64,000 nucleotides of DNA from Carnegiea gigantea (taxonomy: Eukaryota > Streptophyta > Magnoliopsida > Caryophyllales > Cactaceae): assembly GCA_029747015.1 (NCBI GenBank), contig JAKOGI010000425.1:492844-556843 (forward strand), given 5' to 3'. A program made the position numbers and the translations under genes. Under the pieces are notes generated by a model. That model searched no databases. It worked only from the letters and a program-made list of their open reading frames with translations, and was not told the origin of the DNA. Below, piece after piece: positions 35,921-44,950 of this stretch (positions within the stretch are counted from its first letter, which is position 1; each line of letters opens with the position of its first letter).

Positions 35921-38501
35921 CTCATTTTCTCGTTCCCACATACCCCCATTCTGTTTCAATATTAGCCACTGTTAATCACAAAAAGGGGTAAGACACCATG
36001 CTACAAAAAATTTGAAGTTCCAACTGTAGAAGAATGGATTTGATTCAAGTTTTTATCAAGATTATGGATTTTTGCCCGATCCCTGTTCTTGCCGAAAGAA
36101 ATCAGATCCTGCGGAGCCTAATTCCTACCGAAATCATGAAATTATGGATCTTGTCAAATCCTAGTTCTTGTCAGAACTATAAATCATTGGAGTTCATTGG
36201 ATCCTAGGTTCAATTAAAAATCCAAAATAACAAGATGAATCTACCGGCTCGACTTTTTTTCACATGAAGATTTTGCTCTTGAAGTTCAAAGCTAGAAAAA
36301 AGAATGAACTAGACGATTAGTCGATTTAAAAGAAATGTGTTGATTTAAACCAACCAGGACCATGTATGTTCAATAGAAAAAATGGGCATAATGAATGATG
36401 TTCGAAGTGACTGGAATTCAATGTTTAAAAATAAGCGGGTGTTAATAAGCATTAAAGCTAAGATAATATCAAAGAACACCTTTTAAAAAAATCAATTTTG
36501 TGTTATCGATAAGGGATACCTCTGACTAGGTTTTGAAACAAGGAATAGGAGTGGTAGTCTGATTACCCAAATAAAAAAAGGGTGATGAGAGTGAGATGAT
36601 AAAAAAAGAATAGGAGCAGTATTTATAAATTATGAAACCAAACCCTGATGAAAAAGGGGTCAATGATTAGTAATAGGACTATATTTTAAAGATATCATAA
36701 TACTCAAAGGATATTATTTATCCGCTTCACTTAAATCCAATGGGGGGCCAAAACCGGAGTCCTTCACCCAAACCATTCAAGATTGGATTTTGTACTACTT
36801 AATTATATAACTTTAGCAAAAAGTACAAAAAAACAACCAGAAATTTGGATAAGTACTGCTAGCATATTTTTTTTCCTTTCTTGAAAACAATACTTGGTTA
36901 TGGAGAACTAATTAAAAAAGTCACTAGTGGGATTCTAAAGGTCTCCCTAACCACCTGGAGGAATTGATTCGCATGCTGTTGAAGGGGTGACTTGTGCAGT
37001 TATGGAATTAAATAAAATTGATCAATTTTTGGAGAAGTAGTGAAGGAAATGTGAAGTCCTATGCAAATATGAAACCAAGGGCAAGATGGTCATTATATTC
37101 TTTTTAAATGTCATCATTCTATTTGTTGCTGAATAAAAAATGGAGTAGCATTTTAAACATGGCTTAAGTCTCATGATTAAATGGCAAACAAATTCAATCA
37201 GGGGTTGCTACTGTTCATTGAACATATACAAAGTCATCGAATGTCAATTGATTATCAAGTTAAGAGATGATAGGAGCAAATTTTTTTTTAACATCTACTT
37301 CAACAAAATTTAGAAAATGAAAAATGAAAGATATGTTTCCCCTTTATATCGAACAGAGCTATAGTGACTTGATTCTAATAAGGATACGTAGGAAGCTCCA
37401 TACCAAATTTTTAAGTTCAGTCTAAATCAAAGTCCTCAAATGGCTCAAACTAACCCCCTTTATAAAAAGTTAATTTTTTCAAGTTGATTGCACCTTGCCT
37501 TCTCAAACGATGAAAACCAAGCCTCATAAAATAGAAACTGACCCCCTCAAATATCTAAGTCCACAAAATTGACCAAAATCCCTTATTCGTATTCCCCCTA
37601 TTTCACAAGAGACTGAATTATAACTATGTGACCCTTGGTTACGTAATATGTAACCAAACCAAATGAAAAGCCAAGCTGCTAAAAAAATCAAATCTTTTCC
37701 AAATCCTAAGCCCACTAGAATGGACTAGACCCAGGCCAAATATACAACCAAGTTCACCAAATTTTTTCCATCCATCATGTAAGCCTAAAATATAATTTTT
37801 GGTTTAAGAAGTACTTTGATTTGATCTCACTAAGAGTACATAGGAAGCCTATGAATAGGGTACAATTGAGAAGTCGAAAAAAATAAATAAAAGGACTGGC
37901 CCTAAAAGGGACTAAGTCAGAAAATTATAAATTTTGTTGTGAAATGATTAAAAGGTTTTATGAGAAAATTTAATCAAAATTGGGCTATTAATCTATTTCA
38001 AATAATAAAATTTAAATTGAAAACCAAATTAAATTATGGTTATTAACTTAACAAAAATAAAATACAAATCAATTCAAATTTATTTAAAGAACTATGGTTG
38101 GTTTGATCCTCTATAAAACAAGCACGTAGACGGCTCACAGTAAAAAGTGAGTGCAACCCAAATTCCAAATTTGCTCCCTAACCTACACATGAAGAATGTG
38201 TACGTATGGTACGCTTCCTAGAATGGTGCCTATACAACCAGTATATGATAGACTTAAATTTTGGATAAATATGATAATTGTTGATCTAAATTATATAAAG
38301 TCTTATTAGTGCAAAATGAAACAAAGAAAGAAAATAAAAATAGAATGAGTTGAAATTAAAAGGTGGCATTCGCAGAGGGGGACACAATTAAGGAGGCTTA
38401 TCCTTTTGAATAGGATCGTACTCAAAATAAATCTATGTACATTTTTGTACATTAGAAAGCTGTGTTGTACATATTATTTATTTTTATTAAATTTCTGCTC
38501 A
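35921..38501 (+). repeat. E3 3' LTR, second piece
   Basis: Begins with CTCATTTTCTCGTTCCCAC, matching CTCATCATCTCATTCCCAC at 17892 in the intact 5' LTR, and aligns without a break to 20510, ending ATTTCTGCTCA. It includes the three spaced TACGTAG-type motifs (about 37351, 37806 and 38089). Confidence 0.82.
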
Positions 38502-38509
38502 ATAGGCAT

Positions 38510-39288
38510 TTTTGGACTCATGCCTGAGTTGTCCACCATCATTATTTTGTCATCACACATTGTCTCCTTGTATTCCTACTTCTTGAACTTTAAGTGGGCG
38601 TTCATCTCTTTATATTGTTTCTTCTCATCTTTTATAGAAATGATGTCCTTTGTTGCTATAACCTTCTTGCTAACTACGGTGACCAAGTGTTTGCATATTT
38701 GAATCTTCTTAGTGTTATTTGTGCTAAAGTCCTTTAAATGGAAAGTCACCAACTCAACAGCGATGTTTTTAGCTTTTTCTTTGCCCTTTCTATTTACTAC
38801 TTTCCACTCTTCGGGCTAGTCACTACCACCCATGCTTTCGCCCCCCTCCTCTTTGCTAATAGAGCGAGAGCTTTTTGATGATCATGACATAGGTGGATTA
38901 CATGTCGTCTTCCATTTATGTGAGTGCTGGAGAACCTCATACGAATGCTCCAAAGCAAAATTCTTTCCTATATGATTAAAGTACAACTTTTGCACTTGCT
39001 GCTGAATTCTCTAGTCTCATTGCTTCCAATTTCATTCATACATTCTGCTTCCCACACAATACCCATCAATTTATTAATGAGTGGAAAGCATTGGAGCGAT
39101 TAACTATTGATCATCTTCCAAATACATGTCGAGACTGCTTGTGGGTGGTGCTCATTAAAACTCGCAACTACCTTTTGCTAGAAGTTAGACTCCTTTTTAT
39201 CAACATCTACAATGGTGTCCGTGACCGTATTAACTAAATCACTTAATAATTGTCAATCCTCTTCTCCTGTCCACTTTTTTGCCATGAT
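38510..39288 (-). pseudogene. Relic of a Harbinger-type Myb/trihelix protein
   Basis: The minus strand from 39284 reads MAKKWTGEED, a stop, then QLLSDLVNTVTD, the start of a SANT/Myb-like DNA-binding domain. HHPQAVSTCIWKMIN and LINKLMGIVCGKQN follow. Near 38945-38890 it reads FALEHSYEVLQHSHKWKTT, the hallmark of the plant Myb-like proteins that accompany PIF/Harbinger transposases, and then a Lys-rich helical tail (about 38800-38510). At least four stops and several frame changes are present. It abuts the right end of E3. Only this partner protein is seen and no DDE transposase is found. Confidence 0.5.
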
Positions 39289-39404
39289 GATTATGCTCCC
39301 CACTACTTTATCCTCTACTCCATTTTGAATTGTAGCCCCTTTCAATGCCTTAAAATATTCTTTCTTGGCCGTAGATGAGTCTTTTCCTATGATAATTTTC
39401 AATG

Positions 39405-39808
39405 ACTTGGACCCAGTCCAAGAGACTCAAGTGGTCAACTTACCTAGGGAAAACAAAGAGGCTTTAGGGTGGACCTTAGGAGATAATAAAATTCCTAAGT
39501 GATTAGACCATGACATTATTTACTCCATCTCGGATAGTGAGTGGGCAAGTCCCATCTAAGTTGTTTATAAAAAGACCGGGAACACCTGGTTAAGAGCGGT
39601 AAGGATGAACTTATTCCACAAGAATCTAATATGGATATAGGGTATGTATTAATTATCATAAGTTAATTCTGCCACTAGAAAAGATCACTTTTCTCTTCTC
39701 TTTTCGGACTAAGTGTTGGAGACATTAGCCAGGGAAGCTTTCCATTGTTTCCCTGATGGATATTCCACCTATACCTATGTTCCTAGTGCCCCTGAAGACC
39801 AATAGAAG
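39405..39808 (+). pseudogene. E8: Athila-like pol, RT 5' part
   Basis: Reads VNLPRENKEALGWTLGDN, then (with internal deletions and stops) IIYSISDSEWASPI, VNSATRKDHFSLLF and ETLAREAFHCFPDGYS, ending PSAPEDQ at 39803. These are successive RT motifs of Athila elements in plus orientation. The coding sequence is cut at 39808 by E9 and resumes at 44037. The region between the first two motifs is shortened compared with complete Athila RTs. Confidence 0.8.
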
Positions 39809-40860
39809 TGATGTATATGTGGGTGGTAAGTGAACCAAATCAAACTCAAATAAACCCAAATAAGAATTGAACCAAAGTAAAGAGAAAATGGAAGGTTGAT
39901 TGAGATGGAATGAAAATAATAACAAAAAGAACAAAGGATAAATAAGACCTTGCACTTGAGATAATTCTTCACGGAGCCACTCAAGGACTTGATCTTGGGC
40001 AAATCCTCTCGTCTTCACCAAGGTATCACTCCAATTGGAAAAGAAAAGAGAACCTAGAACACCACTTGAACTTGCCAAAATTCAAGATATAAAACTAGGG
40101 ATATTTTTTTTTTGGACACAAATGAGAATTACTCTCAAGGTGTTTGTACTACTCTTGGAAAAGCTTACAACTCTGAATTCAAATGCAACTACATAACCCA
40201 CCTATTTATAGGCTAAACAAAGATAACCAAAAGACTTAAAAACTCCTAGCAATTAAAACTAGAAAATTGAAAAGGCTTGGAAAATGGAAAAGACTCAACA
40301 TAAAGGGGTGGGGGAGGTTACAAAGAATATTCTAGGCTTCCAATCAGCTGAAGACATCCATCTAGAACACTCCAAGTCGTGCATGATGTCATCCACATGA
40401 TGTCATGTAACCAAAGTCTCTTCATTTGCCCAGCATTTAATCCTTACAACAGCCTCCACTTCAACTGAGCATAACTCTCAGCACACACGTCCAAATAGGT
40501 GATTCTGGGCTTGTTGGAAAGCCCTAGAAATCGAGTTTCCAGAATGGGCTCATTTTCTCAATTTGAAGAAGTAGATCAAAAGTTATGGTCCAAACATTAC
40601 ACCTATATCAGAACTGGGCTGGAGCAGGACAACTTCCCTTTGAGTGCTTCCGACGGGATGAATCGGGCACCAATTCTTCCGGAAGGAATATGAGTTTTAT
40701 CCAGATTTTCGCCACTTGCTTGACTTCTTCATGGTGTCTAAAGTCCTTGAACTCACATAATAAGAGAAAATATGAGAGTTCCCATGCACGCTCTTGTTTG
40801 ACACTTTTCTTCTTAGAAGTTGACCTTAAATAAAAATAATGCATATGGGAATATGCATCA
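39809..40860 (-). repeat. E9 3' LTR
   Basis: 1052 bases. On plus it reads TGATGTATATGTGGG at the left edge and ATATGGGAATATGCATCA at the right, so both strands have TG...CA ends. It includes the inverse of a TATA box at 40201-40212. The gag-protease frame ends inside it at 40608. Confidence 0.93.
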
Positions 40861-42191
40861 TACTCCTCGGGTGGTTTTGAGTTTGTCCTCAAACTCAAAG
40901 GGTTAGCAAGCCTCTCAAGAAAGGGGTCACGCTCACAATATGGGAGCTTTTGGGGAAGGAGGTCACAGGGCATTACCTCCAGAGAGATATAGAAGAGGGT
41001 GAGGGGAGGATGATAAAACGGGTCATACCTGGTGAGGAGAAGAGGCGAAAGTGAGAAATCTTCTTTGGGGGCAAGGGTTTGGGAAGGATGAATGAGGGTT
41101 AAGGCTTGTCGGTCCTTTTGTGGCTTGGGGCTTTGGCACGATGGAATAGGGGTCAAGGTGATTTTCTTCTCATCCTTAATAAAGGAGTAGGTGTTGAGGT
41201 GCCCATGATGAATTACATAGCGATCAAACATCCATGGTCTACCCAATAATATATGGCTTGCATCCATAGGAAGAATGTCACACAATATCTCATCCTTATA
41301 GTTTTTCCCAATTGAAAAGGAAACAAGACAACGGTGAGTAATTTGCAAACCTTTGCCTTGATTCAACCATTGTATGGTGTAGGGATTTGGACGAGGAGAG
41401 ACTTGCAGCTTGAGCTTGTCCACCATAGTCTTTGAGGCAACGTTAGCACAACTACCTCCATCAATGATAAGGGAACAAACCTTGTCTCCTACGGTACACC
41501 TGGTGTGAAAAATGGCTTCTCTTTGCTCCATGTCCTTTTGGGTGGCAATTCCACTCAAGGCTCGCCTAATGACAAGCAACTCACCTTCATCGGGGCCTAT
41601 GATAACCTCTTCTTCTTTTTCTTCCAAGCTTTCCTCTTCTTCATGTTCATGCTCCTCAAAAGAAGCTTGGTACTCAGTCAGGGAAACAATCCTCTTGTTA
41701 GGACAATCAGATGCAAAATGTCCCATACCTTGACAACGGAAACACCGAACTTGGTCTTTTGGCCGTGAGGGCACTTTTGTGGGAGGTGGAGGGGTGATGG
41801 GAGGGACACTTTTGGCGGGTGAGGGGGTTTGAATTTGTGGGGGAAAGTAAGGTGGTTCTTGAGAAAAAGAACGGGAAGGAGTCTTGGAAAAGATGCTCTT
41901 TTCCTTAGTCTTCTTTTGTTGCTCTACCTTATAGGCTAGAGAACTCAAGTCATCTAGGGATGAATAGGGTTGCAACTCAATTACATGAGCAATTGATTCA
42001 TCAAGACCACTCAAATATCTTACCAATGTTTGTACATCATCTTCTTTCAAATCACACTTGAGGAGGAGTTGTTCAAACTCCCGAGTGTATTCTTCCACAC
42101 TCTTGGATCCTTGCTTGAGTCGATGGAGCTTGAGATAATTGTCTTGCACATAGTGAGAGGGAAGAAACTTGGCCTTGAGTTTTTCTTTCAT
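40608..42191 (-). CDS. E9 Gag C-terminal half and protease, fused to integrase-end remnant
   Basis: Open for 527 codons from the first in-frame Met at 42191; the frame is also open somewhat upstream, to about 42260. Roughly: residues 1-95, end of the capsid domain (KAKFLPSHYVQDNYLKLHRL, SVEEYTREFEQLLLKCDL); 96-145, Pro-rich linker; about 150-163, intact CCHC knuckle CFRCQGMGHFASDC; an acidic stretch; then an intact retropepsin with LIIDGGSCANVAS and DASHILLGRPWMF. After about residue 340 an unmatched tail leads to NPLSLRTNSKPPEEYDAY, which resembles the integrase C terminus, and 84 codons encoded in the 3' LTR. It may support particle formation with a helper, but a frameshift separates it from the Gag N terminus. 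Confidence 0.85.
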   Translation of the reverse strand: MKEKLKAKFLPSHYVQDNYLKLHRLKQGSKSVEEYTREFEQLLLKCDLKEDDVQTLVRYLSGLDESIAHVIELQPYSSLDDLSSLAYKVEQQKKTKEKSIFSKTPSRSFSQEPPYFPPQIQTPSPAKSVPPITPPPPTKVPSRPKDQVRCFRCQGMGHFASDCPNKRIVSLTEYQASFEEHEHEEEESLEEKEEEVIIGPDEGELLVIRRALSGIATQKDMEQREAIFHTRCTVGDKVCSLIIDGGSCANVASKTMVDKLKLQVSPRPNPYTIQWLNQGKGLQITHRCLVSFSIGKNYKDEILCDILPMDASHILLGRPWMFDRYVIHHGHLNTYSFIKDEKKITLTPIPSCQSPKPQKDRQALTLIHPSQTLAPKEDFSLSPLLLTRYDPFYHPPLTLFYISLEVMPCDLLPQKLPYCERDPFLERLANPLSLRTNSKPPEEYDAYSHMHYFYLRSTSKKKSVKQERAWELSYFLLLCEFKDFRHHEEVKQVAKIWIKLIFLPEELVPDSSRRKHSKGSCPAPAQF

Positions 42192-42246
42192 TTTGGCCCA
42201 TGTTCTAATTTTCCCTTTCCCATTTCTTGCTCTTTTCGCTCCAAGG

Positions 42247-42717
42247 TTAGCCCACCAGATTGAAGTATTTGCGGAGTTTAAGGGCTACGAGTTTTACCTT
42301 CTTGTCCTCCGGGATGTCCTCATATTCAAAGATCCTCTCAATGGTGTGCAACCAATCGAGAAATAAGTCCGGGTCAAGTTGGCCTTCAAATTCGGGGATG
42401 TCAATTCGGACACCACCAATATTGCTTCCTTGCCTTCGTCTCCTTGGGGCTTCTTCGTCACTAGAATTGGCTCGGGATTGAAGGACTTCTTCTTCCGATT
42501 CGACCACCGGTTCATGAGGATGAGAGGGAGTGGGGCTATGAACCCACCTTCGTTTTTCCTCCAAAAGTTGCCCAAGTTGAGTTCGAAGATAAGTGACTTG
42601 AGCTTCTAACTCTTCACACGTGCTTGGTCGCTTCTTGTGGACTTTGTAGACATGTTGGAGATGCTTTGAAGGAAGAACATGCAGCAGGGAAAGTGGCACG
42701 GTCGTGCAAGGGGGCAC
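42247..42717 (-). pseudogene. E9 Gag N-terminal half
   Basis: An open frame with the coiled N terminus CEELEAQVTYLRTQLGQLLE, an acidic/Arg segment and the capsid start IDIPEFEGQLDPDLFLDWLH, reaching KLVALKLRKY before the frame is lost at about 42262, where two bases appear missing relative to E2. The following capsid residues continue in the frame of the 40608-42191 ORF. The true start is unclear: an ATG at about 42650 fits E2 but has a second frame change just downstream, whereas the open frame itself extends back into the 72-bp repeats (Met at 42717). Confidence 0.75.
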
Positions 42718-42885
42718 GGGCAGGCCGTGCTATGCTTCGACTTGAGGAAATGCAGAAAAGTAGGGTGGCACGGTCGTGCTGGTAGGCACGGGGGCACCGT
42801 GCTGCGTCTCGACTTGAAGATTTCTGGAAAATGAATATGGCACGGTCGTGTGGTATGGCACGGGGGCACCGTGCGAAATTTCTGG
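42695..42885 (-). repeat. Three tandem 72-bp units with palindromes in the E9 leader
   Basis: The 13-mer GGCACGGTCGTGC (last base T in the third) starts at 42695, 42767 and 42839, exactly 72 bases apart. Each is followed by a second partner such as GGCACGGGGGCACCGTGC. Each unit therefore holds nested inverted repeats around CACGG/CCGTG. The array lies between primer site and gag, the usual place for dimerisation and packaging signals, and is GC-rich against an AT-rich background. Seventy-two being a multiple of three, the array also gives overlapping open frames (42606-42907) rich in Arg, Pro and Cys, probably meaningless. Confidence 0.85.
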
Positions 42886-42969
42886 CCTGTAGACACTGGA
42901 TGTTCACGGTTTTTTTTTTTTGTTTTTTTTAATGTATTGGGGTGTGATGTGGGTCACTTTAAAACCTTT

Positions 42970-42981
42970 GCTCTGATACCA
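42970..42981 (-). other. E9 primer binding site (initiator Met tRNA)
   Basis: The minus strand reads TGGTATCAGAGC, an exact match, two bases from the 5' LTR. Confidence 0.93.
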
Positions 42982-42983
42982 AT

Positions 42984-44036
42984 TGATGTATATGTGGGTG
43001 GTAAGTGAACCAAATCAAACTCAAATAAACCCAAATAAGAATTGAACCAAAGTAAAGAGAAAATGGAAGGTTGATTGAGATGGAATGAAAATAATAACAA
43101 AAAAAGAACAAAGGATAAACAAGACCTTGCACTTGAGATAATCCTTCGCGGAGCCACTCAAGGACTTGATCTTGGGCAAATTCTCTCGTCTTCACCAAGG
43201 AATCACTCCAATTGGAAAAGAAAAGAGAACCTAGAACACCACTTGAACTTGCCAAAATTCAAGATATAGAACTAGGGATTTTTTTTTTGGACACAAATGA
43301 GAATCACTCTCAAGGTGTTTGTACTACTCTTGGAAAAGCTTACAACTCTGAATTCAAATGCAACTACATAACCCACCTATTTATAGGCTAAACAAAGATA
43401 ACCAAAAGACTTAAAAACTCCTAGCAATTAAAACTAGAAAATTGAAAAGGCTTGGAAAATGGAAAAGACTCAACATAAAGGGGTGGGGGAGGTTACAAAG
43501 AATATTCTAGGCTTCCAATCAGCTGAAGACATCCATCTAGAACACTCCAAGTCGTGCATGATGTCATCCACATGATGTCATGTAACCAAAGTCTCTTCAT
43601 TTGCCCAGCATTTAATCCTTACAGCAGCCTCCACTTCAACTGAGCATAACTCTCAGCACACACGTCTAAATCAGGTGATTCTGGGCTTGTTGGAAAGCCC
43701 TAGAAATCTAGTTTCCAGAATGGGCTCATTTTCTCAATTTGAAGAAGTAGATCAAAAGTTATGGTCCGAACATTACACCTATATCAGAACTGGACTGGAG
43801 CAGGACAACTTCCCTTTGAGTGCTTCCGACGGGATGAATCGGGCACCAATTCTTCCGGAAGGAATATGAGTTTTATCCAGATTTTCGCCACTTGCTTGAC
43901 TTCTTCATGGTGTCTAAAGTCCTTGAACTCACATAATAAGAGAAAATATGAGAGTTCCCATGCACGCTCTTGTTTGACACTTTTCTTCTTGGAAGTTGAC
44001 CTTAAATAAAAATGATGCATATGGGAATATGCATCA
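42984..44036 (-). repeat. E9 5' LTR
   Basis: 1053 bases, partner of 39809-40860 and nearly identical. Differences seen by eye are scattered transitions and changes in the A and T runs near 43100 and 43280. Confidence 0.93.
43376..43387 (-). promoter_or_regulatory. E9 LTR TATA box
   Basis: The minus strand reads CCTATAAATAGG, a strong plant TATA element about 650 bases into the 5' LTR. It is identical in the other LTR (40201-40212). It is the likely promoter of E9 RNA. Confidence 0.7.
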
Positions 44037-44950
44037 AGCCTATATTTACATACCCTTTTGATACTCATGCCTTTACAAAGATACCATTCTATCTTTGCGT
44101 TGCCCCAACCACCTTTTAAAGGTATAATGTCTATATTTTTTTTATTTAGCTGAATAATACCTAGAAATTTTTGTAGATGATTTCTCCATTTATAGAGATT
44201 ATTTTTATGATCGCTTAGCTAATTTAGGAAAGGTTTTAAAAGATGTCGGATAAGCATTTGAACCCTAATTGGAAAATATGTTATTTCATAGTCAAAAAGG
44301 GAATTATTTTAAGACGTATCATCTTCCAATGAGGTGACAAAGGTAGATAAACCAAAAAAGGGTTTAATTGCAAACCTTCTCCTCCCCACATATGTGAAAG
44401 GCATATGTGCTTTTCTTAGACATGTTGGTTTCTATCGGAGGTTTGTTAGGGATTTTAGCAAGATTGCTAAGTCCTTGTCTTTACTTCTTGCTAAGGACAT
44501 CCCACTCCACTTTTCTATGAAGTTCGAAGGGTTGTTTATGAAGCTTAAGGGGGCATTGACCACATCTCCTATGTTAGATCCTCCCGTTCAAGGAGAACAA
44601 TTAGAACTTATGTGTGATGCATCTGATTACATAGCTAGGGCTATTTTGGGTTAGAGTATTACTAAAGGCCCTATGGCATTCATTGTACGAGTCACACTTT
44701 TGATAAAGCGTGAATAACTTACACCATGACAGAGAAGGATTTTATAGCAACTGTTTTCGGATTCGAAAAATTTAAGCCCTACTTCATTGGGTATAATGTG
44801 GTTCTTTGCATTGATTCTGTTACTTTGAAACATTTTTTTGAGATAAAGGATGCCAAAACTAGACTCATTCAATGGATCATGCTACTCTAAGAGTCTAATT
44901 GTTAAATGTAATTATAGGAAAAGGTAGGAAAAAAAAAACCCTTAGCAGAC
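44037..44950 (+). pseudogene. E8: Athila-like pol, RT 3' part and RNase H
   Basis: Resumes directly after E9 with a segment matching the RT motif that follows 39803 (IFTYPFDTHAFTKIPFYLC), then the catalytic FVDDFSIY (both Asp kept, about 44172) and LANLGKVLKDVG. Segment 44334-44654 has the connection GICAFLRHVGFYRRFVRDFS and the RNase H start LMCDASDYIARAILG. After a stop it continues with MTEKDFIATVFGFEKFKPY and VVLCIDSVTLKHFF, and PLADRPSRI ends the domain at about 44965. Stops and several frameshifts are present. Confidence 0.82.

Larger units (their letters stand above)
17147..38501 (+). mobile_element. E3: Tat/Retand/Ogre-like element hosting nested insertions
   Basis: Two direct repeats, 17147-20510 and (27251-28022 plus 35921-38501), are each about 3.35 kb and flank an interior with gag, extra RNase H and integrase relics in plus orientation. 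This is the architecture of a long-LTR Tat-lineage element. The right repeat is split by E6, and E5 occupies the right half of the interior. The 7-mer ATAGGCA occurs at 17136-17142 and directly after the right repeat at 38502-38508. It may be the target duplication, but four to six bases between it and the left LTR start are unexplained. The LTR copies differ by roughly 15 percent by eye. No primer site could be identified. Confidence 0.72.
39809..44036 (-). mobile_element. E9: young gag-protease-only CRM-like element
   Basis: LTRs 39809-40860 (3') and 42984-44036 (5') flank 2.12 kb coding on the minus strand. By eye the LTRs differ by about 15 substitutions and three or four small indels in 1050 bases. 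The primer site, TATA box and the Tyr-Asp-Ala read-through at the LTR edge are intact. Protease is followed directly by a short integrase-C-terminus-like tail, so RT, RNase H and most of integrase are missing. It interrupts the Athila RT of E8. The left flank is AGAAG; the right flank keeps only AG before the resumed Athila frame, consistent with a 5-base duplication that lost three bases. Confidence 0.9.

Noticed and set aside
42695..42885. CRISPR-like array (regular repeats with palindromes)
   Set aside because: Only three units, the intervening sequence is also repeated, and the setting is the leader of a plant retrotransposon.
42606..42907. Two minus-strand frames rich in Arg-Pro-Cys-His repeats
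   Set aside because: They arise because the 72-bp tandem unit is divisible by three and free of stops; the repeated pattern is explained by the DNA repeat.
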